Source of the DNA: Roseobacter sp.
GTDB lineage: Bacteria; Pseudomonadota; Alphaproteobacteria; Rhodobacterales; Rhodobacteraceae
Assembly: GCA_024636425.1 (NCBI GenBank)
Contig: JAGXHB010000138.1
Location: forward strand, 1 to 22,246
Length of the DNA: 22,246 nt
Reading direction: 5' to 3'
Each line of letters begins with the position of its first letter. The stretch's first letter is position 1. Below the pieces are notes generated by a model. That model was given only the letters and a program-made list of their open reading frames with translations, was not told the DNA's origin and ran no database searches. Positions 14,477 to 20,911 of this stretch are shown here, one piece after another. A program made the position numbers and the translations under genes.

Positions 14477-14893
14477 TCACGCGAAATCCTCGACCACTCT
14501 GAACCGCTCGCACATGATTTTCATGTCCGGGGCAAAGCCGCCCTGACGCCGGAAATACGCCTCATAATCTTTGCGCCAATGCGCCAGGTCGCGAAATTCG
14601 CCTTGGGCGGCGACAAATTCGGCGTCCATCTCGTCAAATCGGCGAGTCGATACCTCGACGGTTTCGATCATCAGCGCGGGTGTGCCGTCCCAGTTCAGCG
14701 CGATGTCACGGCGACCGATTTCTGGGTAGGCATCCCCGCCCTTGCCATAGGCCGACGCGGCTTCGCAGGTGGCCGTCTTGATCCCGCTGCGCACCAGCGC
14801 CAGAATTTCAGCGCAAAGCTTCGGCCCGTCCCCGAAGCGGAAGGTTTCCGCGTCGGGGTTCGCATCGACCAGTTCCTGTAGTGATTTTGTCAT
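14477..14893 (-). CDS. ASCH-domain protein
   Basis: A 138-aa single-domain protein. It has the ASCH pattern: FGDGPKLCAEILALVRSGIKTATC near the N-terminus (the T-A-T/C turn after the helix), a central IALNWDGTPALMIETVEV strand pair, and a C-terminal MCERFRVVEDFA. ASCH domains share a PUA-like RNA-binding fold, and some members have reported nuclease or RNA-related roles; no function can be assigned here. A longer frame opens at a TTG inside liuB, but the ATG at 14893 fits the domain start (MTKSLQEL) and has GGGCGGG upstream. It is 10 bp after liuB and on the same transcript. Its place between the two MCC subunit genes is unexpected for an RNA-binding protein. Confidence 0.85.
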   Translation of the reverse strand: MTKSLQELVDANPDAETFRFGDGPKLCAEILALVRSGIKTATCEAASAYGKGGDAYPEIGRRDIALNWDGTPALMIETVEVSTRRFDEMDAEFVAAQGEFRDLAHWRKDYEAYFRRQGGFAPDMKIMCERFRVVEDFA

Positions 14894-14903
14894 GGTGCCC
14901 GCC

Positions 14904-16508
14904 CTACATCCGGAACACGCCAAAGCGCGTGTCCTCGATCGGGGCGTTCAGACTGGCGCGCAGCGACAACGCCAACACATCCCGGCTTTTGCGCGGATCG
15001 ATCACGCCATCATCCCACAACCGTGCGGAGGCATAAAGCGGATGGGATTGCTCCTCGAACATATCAATCGTGGGCTGCTTGAAGGCGGCTTCTTCCTCTG
15101 CCGACCACTGCTCGCCCGCCCGCTCCAGCGCGTCACGCTTCACCGTAGCAAGCACGCCTGCCGCCTGCGCGCCGCCCATCACGGAAATCCGTGCATTGGG
15201 CCATGTCCACATGAAGCGCGGCGAATAGGCCCGTCCGGCCATGCCGTAATTGCCCGCACCGAACGATCCGCCCACCAGCATGGTGATCTTGGGCACGTTG
15301 GTCGATGCGACGGCGGTGACCATCTTGGCCCCGTGGCGCGCGATCCCTTCGTTTTCGTATCTGCGGCCCACCATGAAGCCGGTGATGTTCTGCAAGAAAA
15401 CGAGCGGTATCTTGCGCTGCGAACACAGCTCGACGAAATGCGCGCCTTTCTGGGCGGATTCGGAAAACAGCACGCCGTTATTGGCGATGATGCCCACGGG
15501 GCAGCCTTTGACATGGGCAAACCCGCAGACCAGCGTCTCGCCAAAGCGGGCCTTGAACTCGTCGAACCGGCTGCCATCGACCAGCCGCATGATGACCTCG
15601 CGGATGTCATAGGGCGTGCGCAGATCGGCAGGTACCACGCCGAGCATTTCGGCAGGGTCGTAGGCAGGATCTTCGGGGGACTGCCACTGGACCGTTGCAG
15701 GGGTCGCGCGGTTCAGCCCCGCCATGGCACGGCGCGCAAGGGCCAGCGCGTGGGCGTCGTCTTCCGCCAGATAATCGGCAACACCGGACAGGCGCGTGTG
15801 GACATCGCCACCGCCAAGGTCTTCGGCGGTGACCACCTCGCCCGTGGCGGCCTTGACCAGCGGCGGGCCCGCGAGAAAGATCGTGCCCTGTTCCTTGACG
15901 ATGATCGAGACATCGGACATCGCGGGCACATAGGCCCCGCCCGCCGTGCATGAGCCCATGACCACCGCGATCTGGGGGATGCCCTTCCCGCTCATCCGGG
16001 CCTGATTGTAAAATATCCGGCCAAAGTGGTCGCGGTCGGGAAACACCTCGTCCTGATTGGGCAGGTTCGCGCCGCCGCTGTCGACCAGATAGATGCAGGG
16101 CAGATGGTTCTCCTCGGCGATCTCCTGAGCGCGCAGGTGTTTCTTGACGCTCATCGGGAAATAGGTGCCGCCCTTCACGGTTGCGTCATTGCACACGATC
16201 ATGCAGTCGATACCATGCACGCGCCCCACCCCGGCGATAACGCCTGCACAAGGGGCCGCCCCGCCGTAAAGCCCATGCGCCGCAACCGCCCCCACCTCGA
16301 GAAAAGGCGATCCGGCATCCAGCAGGTTGGCCACCCGTTCGCGCGGCAGCATCTTACCCCGGCTTTCATGGCGGGCGCGTGATTTTTCACCGCCCCCCGC
16401 CGCCGCGGCTTCGGATGCGGCACGCACGGTTTCGAGCGCGTCAAGATGCGCGGCCTCGTTGGCCTTAAAGCTTTCCGAAGACGGCAGCGCCTGTGAGATC
16501 AGTTTCAT
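14904..16508 (-). CDS. liuB: Methylcrotonyl-CoA carboxylase carboxyltransferase (beta) subunit
   Basis: Transfers the carboxyl group from biotin of LiuD to 3-methylcrotonyl-CoA. The 534-aa length is usual for MCC beta. Two crotonase-like carboxyltransferase halves are visible: the N-terminal half with YLVDSGGANLPNQDEVFPDR and GSCTAGGAYVPAMSD, and the C-terminal half with VFLQNITGFMVGRRYE and GGSFGAGNYGMAGRAY, then FMWTWPNARISVMGGAQAAG. The combination of SGGANLP-Q and NITGFMVG is characteristic of MCC and separates it from PccB. The ATG at 16508 (MKLISQALPSS) is preferred over an earlier frame opening because AGGAG lies 7 bases upstream. That start overlaps the end of a 34-aa ORF (ATGA). Confidence 0.97.
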   Translation of the reverse strand: MKLISQALPSSESFKANEAAHLDALETVRAASEAAAAGGGEKSRARHESRGKMLPRERVANLLDAGSPFLEVGAVAAHGLYGGAAPCAGVIAGVGRVHGIDCMIVCNDATVKGGTYFPMSVKKHLRAQEIAEENHLPCIYLVDSGGANLPNQDEVFPDRDHFGRIFYNQARMSGKGIPQIAVVMGSCTAGGAYVPAMSDVSIIVKEQGTIFLAGPPLVKAATGEVVTAEDLGGGDVHTRLSGVADYLAEDDAHALALARRAMAGLNRATPATVQWQSPEDPAYDPAEMLGVVPADLRTPYDIREVIMRLVDGSRFDEFKARFGETLVCGFAHVKGCPVGIIANNGVLFSESAQKGAHFVELCSQRKIPLVFLQNITGFMVGRRYENEGIARHGAKMVTAVASTNVPKITMLVGGSFGAGNYGMAGRAYSPRFMWTWPNARISVMGGAQAAGVLATVKRDALERAGEQWSAEEEAAFKQPTIDMFEEQSHPLYASARLWDDGVIDPRKSRDVLALSLRASLNAPIEDTRFGVFRM

Positions 16509-16609
16509 GCGGTTTCTCCTGTTTCGGGGGCCAGTTCCATGTTCAACCGCGCCGGCACCAGCCACGCGCCATCTGCGTCCAGTCCGGGAAGGAAAACAGC
16601 AGGTTTCAT
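16505..16609 (-). CDS. Possible 34-aa leader ORF coupled to liuB
   Basis: A short frame, MKPAVFLPGLDADGAW then LVPARLNMELAPETGETA, fills the gap between the LprI-like gene and liuB. Its TGA overlaps the liuB ATG (ATGA), and most of its codons end in G or C as in the neighbours. Against it: no clear RBS is seen before its ATG, and frames this short arise by chance in GC-rich DNA. I do not recognise it. It may be a real small protein, a translational coupler for liuB, or chance. Confidence 0.35.
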   Translation of the reverse strand: MKPAVFLPGLDADGAWLVPARLNMELAPETGETA

Positions 16610-16613
16610 CAGG

Positions 16614-17099
16614 TCAGCGCGTGTCAGGTTCAAGACGCAACGCCTGCTGGCCGGTCAGTTCCATCAGGCAGGCCAGCGTTGCCGGACTGCCGCCTGTGCC
16701 GCCGCCCCATTTGCTGCGTTCATAGTCGCAAGCGGCGTCGCGAAACGGGATCCACGCGCGCTGCATGTCACGCAAGGCTGTCTCTTGGGAGGGGAGGTTC
16801 GGATTGAATGTCTTGTTCTCCGCGTCCATTGCCTTGGCATCGGTCATTGACGCCTGATAATTGGTGTTCAGCAGTGCATCCCAAAACTGCAGTTCGCGGT
16901 CCAGACAGCCACCCATTCCGACGGTCGTTCCCCCGTTCGGGGTCTCCATACAGGCTCCCGACGATTTGCCGATGCACATGTTTTTCGCCGCAAGATCGCC
17001 AGCTTCCGCCAGACAGCTTTCGGTCTGGGTATCGCTATAGTCCAGGTCTTGCGCAGCAAGCGGGCTGGCGAGGCACAACAGAACGGCCAGCGCCCTCAT
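16614..17099 (-). CDS. Periplasmic LprI/DUF1311-like protein
   Basis: A 161-aa exported protein with a signal peptide (MRALAVLLCLASPLAAQ, cleavage near residue 16). The mature part has six cysteines (29, 42, 50, 65, 124, 144), an even number that suits disulfides in the periplasm. The C-terminal half has the pattern of lysozyme-inhibitor LprI N-terminal-like (DUF1311) proteins: an aromatic, helical WIPFRDAACDYERSKWGGG, then GGS and ACLMELTGQQALRLEP. The family link is from memory of the motif. Its ATG overlaps the ivd stop (ATGA), so it is translated together with isovaleryl-CoA dehydrogenase. The pathway gives no reason for a periplasmic protein here. A role as lysozyme inhibitor is not established for such members. 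Confidence 0.72.
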   Translation of the reverse strand: MRALAVLLCLASPLAAQDLDYSDTQTESCLAEAGDLAAKNMCIGKSSGACMETPNGGTTVGMGGCLDRELQFWDALLNTNYQASMTDAKAMDAENKTFNPNLPSQETALRDMQRAWIPFRDAACDYERSKWGGGTGGSPATLACLMELTGQQALRLEPDTR

Positions 17100-18259
17100 G
17101 CCATTGCTCCCATCATCTCGCGTCCGACCAGCATGCGGCGGATTTCCGAAGTGCCTGCCCCGATCTCCATCAGCTTGGCGTCGCGGAAGATGCGGCCCAC
17201 GGGATTGTCGCTCAGGTAGCCTGCGCCCCCCATCGCCTGCACCGCCTGATGCGCCTGTTTCATCGCCTCTTCGCTGGCATAAAGACAGCAGGCGGCGGCA
17301 TCCGCGCGGGTCACGTCGCCGCGGTCACAGGCCTTGGCAACCTCGTAGACATAGGCGCGGGCCGAGTTCATGGCGGTGTACATGTCCGCCATCTTGCCCT
17401 GCATCAACTGGAAGCTGCCGATGGGCTGGCCGAATTGCTTGCGCTCCGCCATGTAGGGCATGATTTCATCCAGACAGGCGGCCATGATGCCCAAGCCGAT
17501 GCCCGCCAGCACGACCCGTTCGTAATCAAGCCCCGACATCAGGACACGCACACCGCGCCCTTCTTCGCCCAAGACATTCTCGAAGGGGACTTCAACATCG
17601 TCAAAGATCAGCTCGGCGGTGTTTGATCCGCGCATCCCCAGCTTGTCGAAATGCGGGCTCGTGGTGAACCCCTTCATGGATTTTTCGATCAGAAACGCGG
17701 TGATCCCCTTGGATCCAGCGTCGGGGTCGGTCTTGGCATAGACGACCAGCGTATCGGCATCGGGTCCGTTCGTGATCCAGTATTTGTTGCCCGACAGGCG
17801 GTAGTGATCATTGCGCTTTTCGGCCCGCAGTTTCATCGACACCACGTCGCTGCCCGCCGACGGCTCTGACATCGCCAGCGCGCCAACATGTGCGCCGGAA
17901 CACAGGCCCGGCAGGTATTTCTGCTTTTGCTCGGGCGTGCCGTTCAGCCGGATCTGGTTGACGCACAGGTTGGAATGCGCCCCATAAGACAGCGAAACAG
18001 AGGCAGACGCGCGCGCGATTTCCTCGACCGCGACGGTGTGGGCGACATAGCCCATGCCGGTGCCGCCGAATTCTTCCTCGACCGTCATGCCCAGCAGACC
18101 AAGGCTGCCCATCTCCTGCCAAAGCTCGGGCGGGAAATCGTTGCTGCGGTCGATTTCTGCTGCCATCGGTTTGACGCGTTCCTGTGCCCAGCGATGCACC
18201 ATGTCGCGCATATCGTTCACATCATCGCCCAAGTCAAACTTCATACTGGCGTTGAACAT
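17096..18259 (-). CDS. ivd: Isovaleryl-CoA dehydrogenase
   Basis: FAD-dependent acyl-CoA dehydrogenase converting isovaleryl-CoA to 3-methylcrotonyl-CoA, the first committed reaction of the cluster. The 387-aa length matches the IVD subgroup. Family segments are YGAHSNLCVNQI (92-103), the FAD-binding ALAMSEPSAGSDVVSMKL (127-144), YWITNGPDADTLVVYAKT, LGMRGSNTAELIFDD, and YERVVLAG with the glutamate E247 at the position of the IVD catalytic base. Substrate choice is supported by E247 and by the adjacent MCC genes. The ATG at 18259 is preferred to a TTG five codons earlier because GGGAGGGG lies directly upstream. This is the first gene of the operon, behind a good promoter with an operator-like palindrome. 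Confidence 0.96.
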   Translation of the reverse strand: MFNASMKFDLGDDVNDMRDMVHRWAQERVKPMAAEIDRSNDFPPELWQEMGSLGLLGMTVEEEFGGTGMGYVAHTVAVEEIARASASVSLSYGAHSNLCVNQIRLNGTPEQKQKYLPGLCSGAHVGALAMSEPSAGSDVVSMKLRAEKRNDHYRLSGNKYWITNGPDADTLVVYAKTDPDAGSKGITAFLIEKSMKGFTTSPHFDKLGMRGSNTAELIFDDVEVPFENVLGEEGRGVRVLMSGLDYERVVLAGIGLGIMAACLDEIMPYMAERKQFGQPIGSFQLMQGKMADMYTAMNSARAYVYEVAKACDRGDVTRADAAACCLYASEEAMKQAHQAVQAMGGAGYLSDNPVGRIFRDAKLMEIGAGTSEIRRMLVGREMMGAMA

Positions 18260-18281
18260 GCACCCCTCCCCCAAGGTTTAT

Positions 18282-18295
18282 TGAACACTTGTTCA
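18282..18295. promoter_or_regulatory. Palindromic operator candidate upstream of ivd
   Basis: TGAACACTTGTTCA is a perfect 5-bp inverted repeat with a 4-base centre. It starts two bases downstream of the proposed -10 box and would cover the transcription start, the position expected for a repressor. The TGAAC-N4-GTTCA shape resembles operators of TetR-type acyl-CoA-responsive repressors (for example the LiuQ-type regulators of leucine degradation). No regulator gene is in the window, so the protein is unknown. Confidence 0.6.
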
Positions 18296-18297
18296 TT

Positions 18298-18325
18298 ACT
18301 CTACACCCCCACAGAATTCAGTCAA
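18298..18325 (-). promoter_or_regulatory. ivd/liu operon promoter
   Basis: On the minus strand TTGACT (18320-18325) and TAGAGT (18298-18303) are separated by 16 bases. The -35 matches consensus at five of six positions. The expected start of transcription falls in the palindrome at 18282-18295, leaving a leader of about 30 bases that carries the ivd RBS. The promoter lies in the 145-bp divergent gap with the plus-strand gene at 18405. Confidence 0.6.
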
Positions 18326-18404
18326 GCAAATCTGCGCTTGCACGGAACCACGCAGAGGGGGTGGTCGTTGGCCCGGTGAAACCAGATCAAAGGAAGTTAA
18401 AGCC

Positions 18405-18875
18405 ATGAGCGATTCATTGAAAAGCGAGTTTTGGGACCGTCTGGACGACACACGCGCAGGGATGCTTGCAACCGATGGGGGACGCGCTGTCCCGATGAGC
18501 CATTATGTAGACCGTGACGCAAATGCGCTGTGGTTTATCACGGCAAACGGCACCGAACTGGCGCAGGTAGCTCAGTCCGGCGCTGCTGCCGAGTTCACGG
18601 TCAGCTCCGCCAACGAAAGTCTGTATGCCCGCATCGACGGCGCGGTGCAGGCCGTGACGGATCCTGCCAAGCTGGACGAGCTTTGGTCCGCCGTCGCTGC
18701 TGCGTGGTTCGAGGACGGACGCAAGGATGACGACATCCAGTTAGTACGCATGGATCTCGCTGAAGCCGAAGTCTGGGTGACGGGTGGCAGCTTGTCCTTC
18801 CTCTACGAAATCGCCAAGGCCAACGTCGGCAAGGAAAAGCCTGACATGGGCGAACACGGCGTCATCGTATTCTGA
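18405..18875 (+). CDS. Pyridoxamine 5'-phosphate oxidase-like general stress protein
   Basis: A 156-aa split-barrel protein of the FMN-binding PNPOx-like superfamily, of the 'general stress protein 26' type. The pattern fits: an N-terminal helix (LKSEFWDRLDDTRAGMLAT), paired strands (AVPMSHYVDRDANALWFITA), then VSSANESLYARIDGAVQAV, the W-S-A-AAWFEDGRKDDDIQLVR stretch and the aromatic VWVTGGSLSFLYEIAKA. Proteins of this group bind flavin or heme-like cofactors; the reaction is usually unknown. AAAGGAAG lies 8-9 bases upstream of the ATG. It is divergent from ivd and may share that 145-bp control region, though its own promoter is not obvious. A terminator follows 22 bp after its stop, so it is a single-gene unit. 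Confidence 0.87.
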   Translation: MSDSLKSEFWDRLDDTRAGMLATDGGRAVPMSHYVDRDANALWFITANGTELAQVAQSGAAAEFTVSSANESLYARIDGAVQAVTDPAKLDELWSAVAAAWFEDGRKDDDIQLVRMDLAEAEVWVTGGSLSFLYEIAKANVGKEKPDMGEHGVIVF

Positions 18876-18897
18876 AAGCGACATCGGGAAGATCAGG

Positions 18898-18923
18898 AGG
18901 GGCGCTGTTTCAGTGCCCCTTTT
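18898..18923 (+). terminator. Rho-independent terminator of the PNPOx-like gene
   Basis: The stem AGGGGCGCTG pairs with CAGTGCCCCT (one G-U pair) across a TTT loop and is followed by a short T run. It ends immediately before the stop of the convergent aminotransferase gene at 18924. On the opposite strand the hairpin lacks a T run, so it probably terminates the plus strand only. Confidence 0.85.
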
Positions 18924-20120
18924 CTATGTTGCGCGCTGATAGACCGTGCCAACCGTTTCGCGGATGATCCGGGCGATCAGTCGGCAGTCATCGCGCGAGA
19001 AGGTCAACGGCACGCGCATGTCGATCAGACCCGCCAGCACCGCATCGCTTTTTGGCATCGCGGGTGCGGGCGCATAGCGCCAACTGTCGTAGCGGCTGGT
19101 AAATCCGACAGGATCCGCTGCGCCAAACCACTTGAGCTCGACCCCGCGCGACAGACAGCGGGCCAGTACTTCTTCAATTTGCGGGCGCAGCCAGTCCTTG
19201 AGCAGGAACTGGATGGACGACCCGACATAGCGTTCCTGCACCGTCCTTTCGATCACAGACAGGCCCGGCGTATTGCGCAGGCCCGCTTCGATCTCGGTAT
19301 AGCGCTCATTCCAGCGTGCGACCTGATCCGGCAGCGTTCTCAGTTGTGGGCGCAGCAAAGCCGCCCGCAGGTTGTCCATCCGCCCTGAAATGTTGGGCGT
19401 CTCGTATCTGATCTGATCGAACGCTTCGGGGGGCGGGGCGGCAAGGTGCCGATCATACAGCATGTATGATCCGGAAAGCATGATCGCCCGCGCAGCAATG
19501 TCGTCATCATCCGTGACAAGAAAACCGCCCTCGCCCGCGTTGATGTGTTTGTAGGTCTGACAGGAATAGCATCCGACCGCCCCATGCCGCCCGGAGGGCA
19601 CATCGTTCCACGCGGCCCCCATCGTATGGGCACAGTCCTCGATCACTCGGACACCTGCGCCATCACAAAGGGCCATCAGCGCATCCATGTCGCACATGTG
19701 CCCGCGCATGTGGCTCAGCAGTAAAACCTGCGCCCGACCCAGCTTGGCCGCAAGATCCTCAAGGTCGATGACAAGATCTTCGGTCACATCAACGTAGACG
19801 GGCTTGGCCCCGACAGCGGCAATCGCGCCCGGCACAGGGGCGAGCGTAAAGGCATTGGACAGCACGTTATCCCCCGCCTGCACACCGACAGCGCGCAAGG
19901 CCGTCGCCATGGCATAGCCGCCCGACGCCACGGCAACGCAGTATTTCGCACCGACGAAGGCGGCAAACTCCTGCTCCAGCAACGTGGCTTCGGCGATTTC
20001 GCCGCTTGCGGTGTTATAGCGATGCAACCGGCCGTGGCGCATGACCGCGACGGCAGCTTCGATCGCGTCCTCCGGGATCGGTTCCTGCTGGGTGAAGCTG
20101 CCCATGAAGCGGTCCGTCAT
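18924..20120 (-). CDS. DegT/DnrJ/EryC1-family PLP aminotransferase
   Basis: A 398-aa fold-type I PLP enzyme of the kind that aminates nucleotide-sugar or other carbonyl sugars. The PLP lysine is K191 (CYSCQTYKHINAGEGG); the cofactor-stacking aspartate is D162 (VIEDCAHTMGA); the phosphate-binding segment is ASGGYAMATAL (65-75). The substrate-binding stretch RMDNLRAALLRPQL is recognisable. The ATG at 20120 lies one base after the phosphoglycolate phosphatase stop, so the two are co-transcribed. No glycan-synthesis gene is next to it, so its substrate is open; the epimerase about 9 kb away is not evidence of a shared pathway. Related members include GDP-perosamine synthase and other sugar aminotransferases. 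Confidence 0.88.
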   Translation of the reverse strand: MTDRFMGSFTQQEPIPEDAIEAAVAVMRHGRLHRYNTASGEIAEATLLEQEFAAFVGAKYCVAVASGGYAMATALRAVGVQAGDNVLSNAFTLAPVPGAIAAVGAKPVYVDVTEDLVIDLEDLAAKLGRAQVLLLSHMRGHMCDMDALMALCDGAGVRVIEDCAHTMGAAWNDVPSGRHGAVGCYSCQTYKHINAGEGGFLVTDDDDIAARAIMLSGSYMLYDRHLAAPPPEAFDQIRYETPNISGRMDNLRAALLRPQLRTLPDQVARWNERYTEIEAGLRNTPGLSVIERTVQERYVGSSIQFLLKDWLRPQIEEVLARCLSRGVELKWFGAADPVGFTSRYDSWRYAPAPAMPKSDAVLAGLIDMRVPLTFSRDDCRLIARIIRETVGTVYQRAT

Positions 20121-20121
20121 A

Positions 20122-20793
20122 TCACGCAGCCCCGATCAGTGGCGGCACAAGCGCCGGCAAATCCGCAAAATCATCAAGTAACGCTTCGGGGTTGAGCGCA
20201 GCCATGTCGTCACCAGAAGGGCCGAATGTCACCAGAATACACGGCACCCCTGCTGCGGCGGCGGTGTCGCGGTCGGTGCGCGTATCCCCCACAAGACAGC
20301 ATTGCGCCGGATCACCGCCTGCGCGTCGGGCTGTCTCGAACAGATGTTCGGGATCGGGTTTGCGCACGGCAAGCGTATCCGCTCCCAGCATCGAGCCGAA
20401 GATGTCGCGCACACCCAGCCGGGTCAGCAGTGTGTGGGCCAATTCTTCGGGCTTATTCGTGCAGATCGCCACGCGGTATCCCGCCAGCTTCAACGCGGTT
20501 ACCGCCTCCACCGCGCCGGGATAAAGCACGGTATGCGTGTTGATGTCCTGCGCGTAGGCATCCAGCAGCATGGGATAATACCGGTCGATCGCGGCTTCGT
20601 CCTTGGCGCGGCCCAAACGCTCCATACCCAGACGCAACATCGCCCGCCCCCCCTTGAGCGCTGTCCCCGCGTCAAGGCGCGCGTCCAGCAGATCGCCCGC
20701 GCCCATGTCGCGGAAACACGCATTGGCCGCCGCGATCAGATCGCCGCTGGTGTCCGCCAATGTTCCGTCCAGATCGAATACAACCGTTTTCAT
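20122..20793 (-). CDS. gph: Phosphoglycolate phosphatase-like HAD hydrolase
   Basis: A 223-aa HAD-superfamily phosphatase of the Gph/CbbZ type, which removes phosphate from 2-phosphoglycolate. All four HAD motifs are present: DLDGT with D7 and D9, T112 in CTNKP, K145 in RKPDPE, and GDTRTD with D170 and D174. A helical cap lies between motifs I and II. The frame extends upstream, but the ATG at 20793 starts exactly at motif I (MKTVVFDLDGT) and has AAAGGGG about 5 bases upstream. It is divergent from glmU across 118 bp and followed by the DegT-type aminotransferase. Substrate could differ from phosphoglycolate, as in many HAD proteins. Confidence 0.9.
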   Translation of the reverse strand: MKTVVFDLDGTLADTSGDLIAAANACFRDMGAGDLLDARLDAGTALKGGRAMLRLGMERLGRAKDEAAIDRYYPMLLDAYAQDINTHTVLYPGAVEAVTALKLAGYRVAICTNKPEELAHTLLTRLGVRDIFGSMLGADTLAVRKPDPEHLFETARRAGGDPAQCCLVGDTRTDRDTAAAAGVPCILVTFGPSGDDMAALNPEALLDDFADLPALVPPLIGAA

Positions 20794-20810
20794 CGGCGCC
20801 CCTTTGCCTA

Positions 20811-20825
20811 GGCTTGTTGCAAGCC
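20811..20825. repeat. Inverted repeat in the gph leader
   Basis: GGCTTGTTGCAAGCC is a perfect 6-bp inverted repeat with a 3-base centre, located 17 bp upstream of the gph ATG. It could be an operator for the divergent gph/glmU region or a small leader hairpin. It is not followed by a T run, so it is not a terminator. Confidence 0.4.
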
Positions 20826-20911
20826 GAAATCTTGTTTGATCGCCACCAGCCTTGCGCAAAAACACCAACAAGGTAAAGAGAGCCGAAGTTAATTAATTAA
20901 AGAGATTTTCT
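20826..20911. promoter_or_regulatory. AT-rich divergent control region of gph and glmU
   Basis: This segment is notably more AT-rich than the surrounding DNA and ends in the 12-bp palindrome TTAATTAATTAA (20889-20900) just before the glmU RBS (AAAGAG). It should hold both promoters. Only a poor -35/-10 pair is seen for glmU (TTGCGC at 20852, TAAAGA at 20874, spacing 16), so the promoter call is weak. Confidence 0.4.

Noticed and set aside
12539..14881. Very long plus-strand open frame (780 codons) opposite liuD
   Set aside because: It lies antisense to a clear methylcrotonyl-CoA carboxylase gene and the ASCH gene, shows no domain pattern, and is rich in His/Arg as expected of an antisense shadow in GC-rich DNA.
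20852..20859. TTGCGCAA palindrome between gph and glmU
   Set aside because: An 8-bp palindrome is expected by chance and no second copy is nearby.
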